A stretch of DNA of 64,000 bases from JANMJD01 sp963828405 (GCA_963828405.1 CAWHEG010000031.1:620001-684000), one strand, 5' to 3'; shown: positions 35,626 through 44,791, counted from the stretch's first letter. Numbers and translations: made by a program. Notes: generated by a model not told the origin, from the sequence alone.

Positions 35626-36843
35626 ATGACAGCCGTCGCTCCCGACAGCCGGCGGGCCTGGGTCGCGGCGATCGCCGCCGCGCTGGCCCAGGGCATGGCG
35701 TTCGGCACCGCCTACACGTTCGGGACGTTCTTCGACTCGATGGCCGAGGAGTTCGGGACGAACCGCGGATCGACGGCGGTGATCTTCGGTCTGACCCTGC
35801 TGTTCTTCTTCGGCTTCGGCGTGATCTCGGGCCCGCTGTCGGATCGGGTCGGTGTCCACCGCCTGCTCGCCCTCGGCGGCACGATCTTCGTCGCCGGCCT
35901 GCTCGTCACCTCGCGGGTGCACAACCTCTACCTCGGCTACGTCACCTACGGGGTGGCCGTCGGCCTGGGCAGCGGGATGTTCACCGCCCCGCTCACCGCC
36001 CACGTCGGACGGCTGTTCGTCCGCCGGCGCACGCTCGCCCTGGGCGTGATCGCCGCGGGCAGCGGAACGGGGACGATGACGCTCGTGCCCCTCTCGGCGC
36101 GGCTCATCGAGCGCCACGGCTGGCGCACGGCCTACGTGGTCCTCGCCCTGATCGCCGCCGTCGTCTTCGCCGGCGCCGTGCCGGCGGTGCGCCTGCCCCG
36201 CGCCCCGGGCCAGACCGCCGATGCCTCGGTCGTGGAGCGGCTGCGGGGCTCGGCCAGGCTGCTGCGCGACCGGTTCTTCGCCACGATGTTCGCCGCCACG
36301 CTGCTGATGTCGGTCGGGTTGTTCATCGCCTTCGGGTTCATCGTCACCTTCGCCAAGGACCAGGGGATCGCCCCCGACCGGGCATCCCGGCTGATGTCGA
36401 TCGTCGGGCTGTCGAGCATCGTCGGTCGGCTGGCCCTCACCGGGGTGGCCGGGCGGCTGGGCGCCGTGCGGATGTTCCAGGTGGCCCTCGGCGTCCAGCC
36501 GGTCGCCTACCTCGTCTGGCTCGTCGCCGGCGGGAACTACCACCTGCTGTTGCTGTTCGTCGTGATCCTCGGCGTCGCCTACGGCGGCTTCGTGGCCATC
36601 GGCCCCGAGGTGATCATCACCCGGTACGGCACCGACGGCCTGGGCACCCGAGTGGGCACCAACTTCCTCTCCTACGGCATCGGCGGGCTGATCGGCCCGC
36701 CGCTGGCCGGCTGGGTGGCCGACGTCAGCAACGGCCGGGTGGCCCCCATCTGCCTGGTCATCGCCCTGGTGACGATCGCCGTCGGTTTCGCCCTGCGGCT
36801 CGACACCCGCCTGGTGCGCCCGGAACCGCCCACCGGGCGGTGA
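35626..36843 (+). CDS. MFS transporter, OxlT/monocarboxylate-type
   Basis: 405-residue major facilitator with about 12 hydrophobic segments. N-terminal GMAFGTAYTFGTFFDSMAEE and the helix 2-3 loop SGPLSDRVGVHRLLALGG, then YGVAVGLGSGMFTAPLTAHV, resemble the oxalate/formate antiporter and monocarboxylate porter branch. A second conserved loop MSIVGLSSIVGRLALTGVAG follows the central domain. Substrate probably a carboxylate (inference). ATG 35626 follows GGCGGG. Divergent from the SIS gene. Confidence 0.88.
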   Translation: MTAVAPDSRRAWVAAIAAALAQGMAFGTAYTFGTFFDSMAEEFGTNRGSTAVIFGLTLLFFFGFGVISGPLSDRVGVHRLLALGGTIFVAGLLVTSRVHNLYLGYVTYGVAVGLGSGMFTAPLTAHVGRLFVRRRTLALGVIAAGSGTGTMTLVPLSARLIERHGWRTAYVVLALIAAVVFAGAVPAVRLPRAPGQTADASVVERLRGSARLLRDRFFATMFAATLLMSVGLFIAFGFIVTFAKDQGIAPDRASRLMSIVGLSSIVGRLALTGVAGRLGAVRMFQVALGVQPVAYLVWLVAGGNYHLLLLFVVILGVAYGGFVAIGPEVIITRYGTDGLGTRVGTNFLSYGIGGLIGPPLAGWVADVSNGRVAPICLVIALVTIAVGFALRLDTRLVRPEPPTGR

Positions 36844-36892
36844 GGCGCTGACGGCCCCGGGCCGGCCCACCGGCCGGGCTCACCGGTACGGC

Positions 36893-37936
36893 TCACGGGT
36901 GCGGCGGGCGGGCCAACAGTGCGGGGAGGGCGGCGTCGGGCACGTAACGCCAATGGGGCAGGTGCCGGGCGGCGTAGACGTACTCGTGGAGCTCCTGGAC
37001 GACCTGGAACGGCCGGACCAGGCGGGAGTCGAGCAGGTGGGAGGCGTCGGCCGCGGCCAGGGCGGCGAGATACGCGCCGTGCGCCGCGCCGGCCGCCTCG
37101 GCGGCCAGGTCGTCGACGACCTCGAGGGCCACGTCGGGCCGGCGGCGGTGGGCCACCCTGGTGACGTGATCGATCGACTGGAGCAGTGCGGCCAGATCCT
37201 TGGCCGCCGGCTGCGGCATGCTTCGTTCGGGCCCGTCGGCGAGCGGGTCGCCGTCGAAGTCGGTGATCCACCAACGCCTGCCCGACGCCGTGTCGGCGAG
37301 CAGGATCTGGCCGAGGTGGAGGTCGCCGTGGATCGACTGGGCCGCGCTCGCCCCCACCCCGGCGAGCACGTCGATCTCGGCGCGCACCGACCCGGCGAGC
37401 GGACCGAGCCGCCCGCCCGACGAGTCGGCGGTGACCGCGAGCGCCGCGGCGAGCAGGCGGTGCGCTGCGGCATGGATCGGCTCGACGGGCACGGTCGTCA
37501 GCGGATCGGGGATCACCTCGCTCGGCGTCGCCAGGGCGATGTGCAGCCGGCCGGTCATCGCCCCCAGGCGACGGGCGGTTCCGACCGGCTCGGCGGGTGC
37601 GGCGGTGCCGTCGAGCCAGTCGGCCACGTCGCCGGTGTACCACTCCCAGCCGTCGCGCGATCCGGGGATGTAGGCGGTGAGCACGGCCGTCACCCGGCCG
37701 GCGGCCCGGGCGGCGCCGAGGAACGACGGGGTCCCGTCGAACCCGACGGCGCGGAGATGCTCGAGCAGGGTCACCCCGGGATGGGGCTCGACGACCGGAG
37801 GGTGGAGCCACTTGACGACGACCGCCTCGTCGACGACGACGCTGACGTTGCTCTGGTCGACGCCCATCGCCCGCTCGACGCCGGGCGTCGGGCCGACCAG
37901 TCGGCGGACCAGCTCGGCAGACGATCCGGGGGTCAC
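36893..37936 (-). CDS. Maltokinase-like aminoglycoside phosphotransferase-fold kinase
   Basis: About 347 residues. The catalytic loop SIHGDLHLGQILL followed by WWITDFDGDPLADGPER is characteristic of maltokinases and the kinase domain of TreS-Mak fusions rather than antibiotic phosphotransferases; ATP-anchoring Lys is in EAVVVKWLHPP. Probable substrate is maltose or another sugar, giving a sugar 1-phosphate. Start uncertain: GTG 37936 leaves only 19 bases to the divergent glycosyltransferase start, while ATG 37975 would overlap it. No glycogen or trehalose genes are adjacent, but a glycosyltransferase is divergent. Confidence 0.82.
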   Translation of the reverse strand: MTPGSSAELVRRLVGPTPGVERAMGVDQSNVSVVVDEAVVVKWLHPPVVEPHPGVTLLEHLRAVGFDGTPSFLGAARAAGRVTAVLTAYIPGSRDGWEWYTGDVADWLDGTAAPAEPVGTARRLGAMTGRLHIALATPSEVIPDPLTTVPVEPIHAAAHRLLAAALAVTADSSGGRLGPLAGSVRAEIDVLAGVGASAAQSIHGDLHLGQILLADTASGRRWWITDFDGDPLADGPERSMPQPAAKDLAALLQSIDHVTRVAHRRRPDVALEVVDDLAAEAAGAAHGAYLAALAAADASHLLDSRLVRPFQVVQELHEYVYAARHLPHWRYVPDAALPALLARPPHP

Positions 37937-37955
37937 GAAGGGTACGGTACGGCCG

Positions 37956-39236
37956 ATGAGCACGTTCCTGTTCATGCCCGAATCCGCCTACGGGCCGACG
38001 AACAACTGCATCGGGATCGGCAACGTCCTGCGGGCGATGGGCAATCGGGTGGTCTTCGCCGCCGAGGCCTCGTGGGAAGGCCGCCTGGCCACCCTCGGGT
38101 TCGAGGAGGACCTCGTCGACCTGACCGAACCCCCGCCCGTGGTCGAGGGAGCGCCCGAGGAGGACGCCGGCCGGTTCTGGATCGACTTCATCCGCGACAC
38201 CTCGCCGGAGTTCCGCAAACCGACGATCGAACAGCTCACCACGTTCGTGCAGCCCACCTGGCAGGCGCTGATCGACGGCGCGATGTCCTGCCAGCCCCAG
38301 CTCCTGGAGATCATCGACCGCGTCCGTCCCGACGTGATCGTCGAGGACAACGTCAACTGCTTCCCGGCGCTGGTGACCGCCGGCGTGCCGTTCGTGCGGA
38401 TGATGTCGTGCAACCCGCTCGAGATGACCGGCCCCGATGTCGCGCCGACGTTCTCGGGCTATCCGGCCGACGACCGGACCGGCTGGGCCGAGTTCCGCGC
38501 CGAGTACGACCGCACCCATCGGCCGATGTGGTCCGCCTACGACGAGTGGGTCAGGTCGTGTGGGGCTCCCCCGCTCGACGACCTGCAGTTCATCCACCAG
38601 TCCGAGCGGCTCAACCTGTACACCTACCCGTCGGTCGTCGACTACACCGACCGGCGGCCGCTCCCGGGCAGCTGGCACCGCCTGGAGTCGTCGGTGCGCA
38701 CGACCGACGAGCCCTTCGCGCTGCCGGAATCGTTGCGCGGCGACGGGGCGCTGATCTACCTCTCGCTCGGCTCGCTCGGTTCGGCCGACGTCGGGCTGAT
38801 GCGTCGGCTCGTCGGGATCCTCGCCGACACACCGCACCGCTACATCGTCTCCAAGGGCCCGCTCGCCGACACCTACGACCTGCCCGACAACATGTGGGGC
38901 GCGGCGCAGGTGCCCCAGACCAACGTGCTCCCGCTCGTCGACCTGGTGATCACCCACGGGGGCAACAACACGACCACGGAGTGCTTCCACTTCGGCAAGC
39001 CGATGATCGCCTTGCCGCTGTTCTGGGATCAGTACGACAACGCCCAACGCGTCGACGAGACCGGCTTCGGCGTCCGTCTGCGAACCTACGACTTCGAGGA
39101 CGACGAGCTCAGCGGGGCGATCTCCCGCCTGCTCGCCGACGACGGCCTGCGCTCACGGATGGCCGACATCGGACGCCACGTCCGCGCCGCCGACGGCATC
39201 GGCCGCGCCGCCGGGTTGATCGGCGCCCTCGCCTGA
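37956..39236 (+). CDS. UGT/MGT-family glycosyltransferase
   Basis: GT-B, GT1-like glycosyltransferase of 426 residues that would move sugar from a nucleotide donor to a small molecule. N-terminal MSTFLFMPESAYGPTNN, PDVIVEDNVNCFPALVTAG in the acceptor domain, LIYLSLGSLGSADVGLMRRL at the hinge, and the donor-binding ITHGGNNTTTECFHFGKPM followed by DQYDNAQRV. The donor motif keeps the His-Gly-Gly and the C-terminal Asp-Gln. Acceptor unknown (macrolide, terpenoid or plant-type glycoside are typical). Start ATG 37956. Divergent from the maltokinase-like gene. Confidence 0.88.
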   Translation: MSTFLFMPESAYGPTNNCIGIGNVLRAMGNRVVFAAEASWEGRLATLGFEEDLVDLTEPPPVVEGAPEEDAGRFWIDFIRDTSPEFRKPTIEQLTTFVQPTWQALIDGAMSCQPQLLEIIDRVRPDVIVEDNVNCFPALVTAGVPFVRMMSCNPLEMTGPDVAPTFSGYPADDRTGWAEFRAEYDRTHRPMWSAYDEWVRSCGAPPLDDLQFIHQSERLNLYTYPSVVDYTDRRPLPGSWHRLESSVRTTDEPFALPESLRGDGALIYLSLGSLGSADVGLMRRLVGILADTPHRYIVSKGPLADTYDLPDNMWGAAQVPQTNVLPLVDLVITHGGNNTTTECFHFGKPMIALPLFWDQYDNAQRVDETGFGVRLRTYDFEDDELSGAISRLLADDGLRSRMADIGRHVRAADGIGRAAGLIGALA

Positions 39237-39291
39237 CGGTCGGCGCACCGGCGCGGGCCGGGCTTGCACGGTGACCCGCACGGAGCCGGGT

Positions 39292-40071
39292 TCAGCGCTG
39301 GCAGGCGGGGCAGGCGTAGCACCACCGCCCGGCCAGGTCCCATCGGCGCACCGGGGTGCCGCAACGCAGGCAGTGCTCCCGCTTGTACACGTAGGTGTGC
39401 TTGTCGCGGTGGTCGGCCGCCCGTCGCTCGGCCGGTGCGACGGTCACGATCCTCCCGGTCCTCACCCCGGCGCGCAGCATCGTCACCAACGTTCGCCACA
39501 GCTCGTCGAGCACCGGCGGATCAATCGACCGCCCCGCATGCCCGGGCCAGATCCCGTGGACGAACAGCGCCTCGGCGCGGTATACGTTGCCGATGCCGGC
39601 GACGACCGATTGATCCATCAGCAGCTGCCCGATGGTCGTGCGCGACCTGAGCACGCGCTCGGCGAAACGCTGCGGCACGGCGTCACCGCGCAACGGATCG
39701 GGGCCCAGCCGACCGACGATCGATCGGTACAGTTCGTCGGTGCCGACGGCGCACGCCGTCGGCCCGGTGAGGTCGATGGTCGCCCCGTCGCCGATCCAGC
39801 GCATCCGTGACGCCTCCCGGGGCGTGGGGGGTTCGTCGCCACGGTGCACCCACCACTTGCCGAACAGCCCGAGGTGGACGTGGACGAGCAGGTCGTTGTC
39901 GAACCGGGCGAAGGAGTGCTTGCCGTAGGCCTCGACGCCGACCAGGCACCGACCGTCGACCTCGACGGCCCCGGCGAAACGCCCCTGGGGCGAGGAGACG
40001 GCGAGCGGTCGGCCGCCGAAGAGCTGCTCCTGCTCCCGTGCAGCGCGGTGAACGGTGTGACCTTCGGGCAA
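39292..40071 (-). CDS. nei: Endonuclease VIII-like DNA glycosylase (Nei)
   Basis: Bifunctional glycosylase/AP lyase excising oxidised bases. It starts PEGHTVHRAA, where Pro2 is the nucleophile and PEGHT marks the Nei1 group rather than Fpg. Also: the YGKHSFARFDN segment with conserved Lys, the helix-two-turn-helix region LLMDQSVVAGIGNVYRAEAL, and a C-terminal zinc finger with CLRCG and CYACPAC. 259 residues, all catalytic parts intact. Translation begins at a TTG directly before Pro. It lies 12 bases downstream of the ureohydrolase on the same strand order (ureohydrolase stop at 40084), though each may have its own promoter. Confidence 0.92.
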   Translation of the reverse strand: MPEGHTVHRAAREQEQLFGGRPLAVSSPQGRFAGAVEVDGRCLVGVEAYGKHSFARFDNDLLVHVHLGLFGKWWVHRGDEPPTPREASRMRWIGDGATIDLTGPTACAVGTDELYRSIVGRLGPDPLRGDAVPQRFAERVLRSRTTIGQLLMDQSVVAGIGNVYRAEALFVHGIWPGHAGRSIDPPVLDELWRTLVTMLRAGVRTGRIVTVAPAERRAADHRDKHTYVYKREHCLRCGTPVRRWDLAGRWCYACPACQR

Positions 40072-40083
40072 GCTGGACGCCGA

Positions 40084-41019
40084 TCAGCGCTGCCGGGCGA
40101 TGCGCCCGATGGCATGGGCGGTGAGCCGGAAGGCGGTGAGCGCGCCCACCCCGTTGACGTCGAGCTCGGGGACGAACTCGACGATGTCGAAGCCGGCGAT
40201 CGGCGCCCGCTCGGCGATGCCGTCGATGATCTCGACGACCTGCCAGTAGCTCAGCCCGCCCGGCTCGGGGCCGACGACGCCGGGCATGATCGCCGGGTCG
40301 AGGCCGTCCACGTCGACGGTGATCATCACCCCACCGCCCGCCGGCACCTCGTCGAGCACCGCCGCCACCCCGGCGCGGTGCACCCCGTGGGCGCCGAAGA
40401 AGGCCACGCCGTACGCCGCTGCGGCATCGGCATCCGCCGTCCGGGCCGAACCGACCCCTCGCCGGCCGACCTGGATGATCCTGCCGACGTGCTCCATCTC
40501 CGAAGCCCGGCGCATCGTCGACGACAGACCCATCCGCTCGCCCTGAAGTTCGTCGCGCCAGTCGATGTGGGCGTCGACCTGCACGACGGTGAGCGAGTCG
40601 GTCCCCTGGTAGGCCTGCAGGACCGGGATCGGGATCGAGTCGTCCCCACCGAGCACCACCGGCACCGCGCCGACGGCGAGGACGGCCGAGCAGGCCGCCA
40701 TGATCCGGCTGCGATTGCCGGCGCCGTCGCCGGCGTCCCAGGCCAGGTCGCCGGCGTCGGCCACCACGATCCCCTCGGGGATGATCGGCCCGCCGAGATC
40801 GAAGTTGTGGTGGGTACGCGTGCCGGCATAGGTCGCCGACGACGACCGGATCGCCACCGGGGCGCCGCTCGAGTACGGCCCCACCGAGGCGTACGGCGTG
40901 GCGCAGGGTGCTCCGATCACGACGATGTCGATGCCCGACAGGTCGTCGAGCGAGCAGCTCGGCACCCCGAGAAAGGTACCGGTGGCGTCGGCGCCGAGCA
41001 TGGTGGCGAGTTGACCCAT
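40084..41019 (-). CDS. Agmatinase/arginase family ureohydrolase with a GGDDS variant
   Basis: Binuclear Mn2+ enzyme removing urea from a guanidino compound (agmatine, guanidinobutyrate, arginine). 311 residues. Metal-binding motifs: VVLGGDDSIPIPVLQ where GGDHS is usual (His replaced by Asp), VVQVDAHIDWRDE with DAHxD, and MITVDVDGLDPAIMPG with the DxDxxDP motif. Substrate-loop region MEHVGRIIQVGRRGVGS. The Asp could still ligate metal, and some agmatinase-like enzymes carry it, so activity is probable. ATG 41019 (MGQLATML). Divergent from the Cys-rich gene. Confidence 0.9.
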   Translation of the reverse strand: MGQLATMLGADATGTFLGVPSCSLDDLSGIDIVVIGAPCATPYASVGPYSSGAPVAIRSSSATYAGTRTHHNFDLGGPIIPEGIVVADAGDLAWDAGDGAGNRSRIMAACSAVLAVGAVPVVLGGDDSIPIPVLQAYQGTDSLTVVQVDAHIDWRDELQGERMGLSSTMRRASEMEHVGRIIQVGRRGVGSARTADADAAAAYGVAFFGAHGVHRAGVAAVLDEVPAGGGVMITVDVDGLDPAIMPGVVGPEPGGLSYWQVVEIIDGIAERAPIAGFDIVEFVPELDVNGVGALTAFRLTAHAIGRIARQR

Positions 41020-41088
41020 GGCGGCGATTCTGCCCGCAAGCGACCCGTCCCGCGCCATTCGCCCGGGCGCCCCGCCTACGCTGCCGGC

Positions 41089-41787
41089 GTGGAGGAACCG
41101 ATCGAGATCGACCACGACGGCACCCGCTGGCGCTTCGACCGGGCGTTCCTCACCTCGAACTGGACCTGCATCTGGGGTCGGGGCTGCCTGGGGATCCTCG
41201 ACGAACCGGCGCCCGACCTCGGGCAGGGCTGCTGCTCGGTCGGCGCCGAGATGGGTGACGAGACCGAGGCGATGACGATCGCCGCCCTCGCCGCGGCGCT
41301 GCGACCGGAGCGGTTCGAGCACCACGCCGAAGCGCGCGCCGGCGTGCTCACCAAGATCCCGCCGACCGCGTCCGGGCTCCCGACGGTTGCCGGGGGCTGG
41401 AACACCCGGGTGGTCGATGGGGCCTGCATCTTCCTCAACCGGCCCGGCTTTACCGGCGGCGAGGGTTGCGCACTGCATCTCGCCGCGCTCGATCACGGCG
41501 AGCCGCCGATCGAATGGAAGCCCTCGGTGTGCTGGCAGCTGCCCGTGCGCATCGAATGGGAACCCGGCGGCGACGGGGCCGAACGGGCGACCGTGCGGCC
41601 CTGGTCACGGGCCGACTGGGGTCGCGAGGGCACGACGATGGCCTGGTGTTGCACCGAGGGCGACCTGGCCTACGTCGGCGATCGCCCGGTGATCGAGTCG
41701 CTCGCCGAGGAGCTCGAGGCGATGGTCGGCACCCCGGTCTTCGTCGAGCTGCGCCGGCGGCTGTCGAACACCTCGCCGGGGGTATGA
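41089..41787 (+). CDS. Cysteine-rich conserved hypothetical protein
   Basis: 232-residue soluble protein with many conserved-looking Cys (NWTCIWGRGCLGI, GQGCCSVGAEM, DGACIFLN, GGEGCALH, SVCWQLP, MAWCCTEGD), spaced like metal-binding sets in YkgJ/DUF3109-type proteins thought to hold zinc or an Fe-S cluster. The final part is acidic and predicted helical (IESLAEELEAMVGTPVF). No enzymatic motif is recognised. Start GTG 41089 (VEEPIEIDHDG). It stands alone between a divergent ureohydrolase and a convergent oxidoreductase. Confidence 0.7.
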   Translation: MEEPIEIDHDGTRWRFDRAFLTSNWTCIWGRGCLGILDEPAPDLGQGCCSVGAEMGDETEAMTIAALAAALRPERFEHHAEARAGVLTKIPPTASGLPTVAGGWNTRVVDGACIFLNRPGFTGGEGCALHLAALDHGEPPIEWKPSVCWQLPVRIEWEPGGDGAERATVRPWSRADWGREGTTMAWCCTEGDLAYVGDRPVIESLAEELEAMVGTPVFVELRRRLSNTSPGV

Positions 41788-41837
41788 CCCGGCCCTCGGC
41801 CCGGACGAGGGCTCACCCGCCGATCAAGCCGGCCCGA

Positions 41838-42680
41838 TCAAGCTGGCCCGATCAAGCTGGCATAGCGGTCGAGCAGCGGGAGCACGATCTCCTCACCCGC
41901 CGACGGCAGATTGAGGGCGACGCGCCGGACGCCGGCCGCGGCGTAGGTCTCGATCACCGAACGGTCGGGCGGGCAGCCGAACACCCCGATGTCGAGCGCG
42001 TCGGGATCGCGCCCGGCGTCGCTCGACATCGTGCGCAGCAGCGGCAGCTTGGCGAGGAAGTTGGCCCGGCCGTGGATCGGCATCCAGCCGTCGCAGTACT
42101 CGACGATGTGGCGGAAGGTGACCGGGCCACCGACGCCGCCCATGACCACCGGCGGATGGGGTCGCTGCACCGGCTTGGGCCAGCTCCACGACGGCTCGAA
42201 GCGGACGTGCTCACCGGCGAAGGAGGCCTCCTCCTCGGTCCACAGGCGCTTCATCGCCAGCACGCTCTCGCGCACGCGGCCGCGGCGTGTGGCGGGGTCG
42301 ACGCCGTGATCCTCCATCTCCTCGATGTTCCAGCCCACGCCGATGCCGAAGGTGAACCTCCCGTTCGACACCAGGTCGAGCGAGGCCACCGCCTTGGCCA
42401 GGTTGATCGGGTGGTGCTGGGCGACCAGGCAGATCCCCGTCGCCAGGCGCAGGCGCGTGGTGACCGCGGCGGCGACGCTCAGCGCCACGAACGGGTCGAG
42501 CGTGCGCCGGTACTCCTCGGGCAGCGCTGCGCCGCCCGGCCACATCGTGCGCCGGCTGACCGGGATGTGGGTGTGTTCGGTGACCCACAGCGACTCGAAC
42601 CCGCGCTCCTCGAGGGCCATCGCCAATCGGTCGGGACGGATCGACTGGTCCGTGGGGAAGATCACTACGGCGACCTGCAT
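41838..42680 (-). CDS. LLM-class F420-dependent oxidoreductase
   Basis: Luciferase-like (beta/alpha)8 flavin or F420 oxidoreductase, 280 residues. N-terminal LEERGFESLWVTEHTHIP, the central TTRLRLATGICLVAQHHPI, FGIGVGWNIEEMEDHGV and the C-terminal CDGWMPIHGRANF are typical of the F420 subfamily found in actinobacteria. Substrate unknown. ATG 42680 (MQVAVVIFP). Divergent from the HI0933-like flavoprotein, with 77 bases between starts. Confidence 0.88.
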   Translation of the reverse strand: MQVAVVIFPTDQSIRPDRLAMALEERGFESLWVTEHTHIPVSRRTMWPGGAALPEEYRRTLDPFVALSVAAAVTTRLRLATGICLVAQHHPINLAKAVASLDLVSNGRFTFGIGVGWNIEEMEDHGVDPATRRGRVRESVLAMKRLWTEEEASFAGEHVRFEPSWSWPKPVQRPHPPVVMGGVGGPVTFRHIVEYCDGWMPIHGRANFLAKLPLLRTMSSDAGRDPDALDIGVFGCPPDRSVIETYAAAGVRRVALNLPSAGEEIVLPLLDRYASLIGPA

Positions 42681-42757
42681 GGCGGCCACCTTACGATCGT
42701 CGGGCGGGCCGGCGCGACGGCCGGCCCCGGTGCCGTGCCCGCCTACGCTGCCCATCA

Positions 42758-43996
42758 GTGTCCGCGCCCCACCGTCTCCGGGTCGCCGTCGTCGGCGGGG
42801 GCCCGGCTGGGCTGATCGCCGCCGAGGTACTGGCCGCGGGCGGCGCCTCCGTCACCGTGTACGAGCGGATGCCGTCGGTCGGCCGCAAGCTGCTGCTCGC
42901 CGGGCGCAGCGGGCTCAACCTCACCCACGCCGAGCCGATCGACGACCTCCTCGCCCGGTACGGCGCCGCCCGGGCGCGCCTCGAACCGGCGATCCGGGCA
43001 TTCCCGCCGACGGCGCTGCGCGCCTGGGCGGAGGGGTTGGGCCAGTCCACGTTCGTCGGGTCGAGCGGCCGTGTCTTCCCCGGGGCGATGCGCGCCGCGC
43101 CGCTGCTGCGCGCCTGGCTGGAACGTCTCGGCGACCTCGGCGTGCACCTGGCCACCCGCCACACCTGGCGGGGCTGGGACGGCTCGGGTTCGCTCCTCTT
43201 CGAACGTTCCGACGGCACGGTGGTCACCGACCGGCCCGACGCCGTGATCCTCGCCCTCGGCGGGGCGAGCTGGCCGAGGGTCGGCTCCGATGGCGGGTGG
43301 GTGCCGGTGCTGCGGGCCGCCGGCGTCGAGGTCGCCGATCTCCGTCCGGCCAACTGCGGGTTCGTCGTCGAGTGGTCCGCTGCCTTCCGGGCCGCCCACG
43401 CCGGGGCGCCGCTGAAGAACATCCGCGTGACACCGCAGGTCGACGGGGCGGCGACGGTCCGCGGCGAGGCGGTGATCACCGGGCAGGGGATCGAGGGCGG
43501 GGTGGTCTACGCCGTCTCGTCGGTCCTGCGCGACGCCATTGCCGCAGACGGCTCGGCCACGCTGCTGGTCGACCTGCACCCCGATCTCGACGCCATCGCG
43601 CTCGCCCGCCGCCTCGGCCGCCGCCGGGCGGGGGATTCGTGGTCGACCCATGTCCGTCGTTCCACCGGACTCCACCGGGTGGCGATCGCCCTGGTGGGCG
43701 AGGTCGCCGGCCGACCGGACGACCCCGCAGCGCTGGCCCGGCTGATCAAGGCCCTGCCGATCACGCTGCGGGGGACCTCACCGATCGCCCGGGCCATCTC
43801 GACGGCCGGCGGGGTGGCCCTGAGCGGGATCGACGAGTCATGGATGCTGGTGCGCCTCCCGGGCGTCCACGTCACCGGGGAGATGGTCGACTGGGAGGCG
43901 CCGACGGGCGGCTACCTGCTGCAGGCGACCTTCTCGACCGCCGTCGCCGCGGCCCGCGCCGTGCTCGCCGCGGCGCCGGAGCCGGGTCGACCCTGA
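42758..43996 (+). CDS. HI0933/BaiN-like NAD(P)/FAD-dependent oxidoreductase
   Basis: 412-residue flavoprotein of the TIGR03862 type. FAD-binding fold VAVVGGGPAGLIAAEVL, the family hallmark SVGRKLLLAGRSGLNLTH, VILALGGASWPRVGSDGGWV, and the C-terminal GGVALSGIDESWML with VHVTGEMVDWEAPTGGYLLQ. Length matches. Physiological reaction not established for most members. GTG start at 42758. Confidence 0.9.
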   Translation: MSAPHRLRVAVVGGGPAGLIAAEVLAAGGASVTVYERMPSVGRKLLLAGRSGLNLTHAEPIDDLLARYGAARARLEPAIRAFPPTALRAWAEGLGQSTFVGSSGRVFPGAMRAAPLLRAWLERLGDLGVHLATRHTWRGWDGSGSLLFERSDGTVVTDRPDAVILALGGASWPRVGSDGGWVPVLRAAGVEVADLRPANCGFVVEWSAAFRAAHAGAPLKNIRVTPQVDGAATVRGEAVITGQGIEGGVVYAVSSVLRDAIAADGSATLLVDLHPDLDAIALARRLGRRRAGDSWSTHVRRSTGLHRVAIALVGEVAGRPDDPAALARLIKALPITLRGTSPIARAISTAGGVALSGIDESWMLVRLPGVHVTGEMVDWEAPTGGYLLQATFSTAVAAARAVLAAAPEPGRP

Positions 43997-44046
43997 CGTC
44001 TCGACGGGTCACCGATCCGACCCGCTCACCGGATCCGAGAGGCGAG

Positions 44047-44397
44047 TCAGCCCTTGGAGACGAAGCTCTCGTAGATCGTGCCGAGCGACTGCTTCTGCTC
44101 CGGGGTGAGCCGCGGATCACGGTTGATCGCGTCGACCACGCTGATCTCGGCCACGGCGTCGGCGTCGAGGATGCCCGCCCGGACGTAGAGCTGCTCGGCC
44201 GAGATGCGCAACGCCCGGGCGATCTGCTGGAGGATGTCGGCCGACGGCTTGCGCAGGCCGCGCTCGATCTGCGAGAGATAGGGGTTCGACACGTCGGCGA
44301 GTTCGGCCAGCCGGCGCACCGACATCCGCATGACCTCCCGTTGCTGGCGGATGAACACCCCCAGGTCCAAGAACCGACGGTCGGGTTCCCCGGTCAT
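44047..44397 (-). CDS. XRE family helix-turn-helix regulator
   Basis: 116-residue DNA-binding protein. Helix-turn-helix in residues about 15-70: FIRQQREVMRMSVRRLAEL, then ADVSNPYLSQIERGLRKPS, then ILQQIARALRISAEQLYVRA. The remaining C-terminal 45 residues (EISVVDAINRDPRLTPEQKQ) form a short helical effector or dimer region. Closest in style to actinobacterial regulators of about 115-120 residues next to lipid or division genes. It follows the MoaD-like gene by 18 bases, likely one transcript. Confidence 0.88.
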   Translation of the reverse strand: MTGEPDRRFLDLGVFIRQQREVMRMSVRRLAELADVSNPYLSQIERGLRKPSADILQQIARALRISAEQLYVRAGILDADAVAEISVVDAINRDPRLTPEQKQSLGTIYESFVSKG

Positions 44398-44415
44398 GGG
44401 GCGACTATACGCCCC

Positions 44416-44655
44416 TCAGAGACCGCCCGAGACCGGGGGGAGGATGGCGATCTCGTCGGTCGGCCCGACGGGAGAGGTCAGGTCGGCCTCGTCACCGTTG
44501 AGCCAGACCCGGCAACTCGGCAGGACCGCGGCGAACCGCTCGCCGTAGCGGGCGTGGGCGGCCTCGAGGACATCGCCGACGGTCGGCTCGTCGAACGTGT
44601 CACGCCCGGTGCCGGCGGCTTCGCGCGCCGAGGCGAAGAGACGCAGCACGCTCAT
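44416..44655 (-). CDS. MoaD/ThiS-family sulfur carrier with one residue beyond GG
   Basis: 79-residue ubiquitin-like protein. Beta-grasp features: LRLFASAREAAGTGRDTF at the start, CRVWLNGDEAD in the middle, DEIAILPPVSGG at the end. Sulfur carriers act through a C-terminal Gly-Gly thiocarboxylate; here the stop comes one codon later, giving GGL, so a protease would have to expose the glycine, as for CysO-type carriers. No MoaE, ThiG or E1-like gene is adjacent. Start ATG 44655; an upstream start gives an unlikely basic leader. Confidence 0.8.
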   Translation of the reverse strand: MSVLRLFASAREAAGTGRDTFDEPTVGDVLEAAHARYGERFAAVLPSCRVWLNGDEADLTSPVGPTDEIAILPPVSGGL

Positions 44656-44791
44656 CGCCGCCGGCCCCCGCGCCGTTGGCCGGCGGGCCTCGATCGCCTT
44701 ACCAACGCCGACGGACGGCGACACTCGGATCGGCGGTCGATGACGGATTCAGCCACGTCACGAGCGTAGGGGCAAGGTACCCTCGCTGCTC

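Noticed and set aside
36672..39274. Long open frames on both strands over the kinase and glycosyltransferase
   Set aside because: Antisense shadows of real GC-rich genes; Arg/Gly-rich, no motifs.
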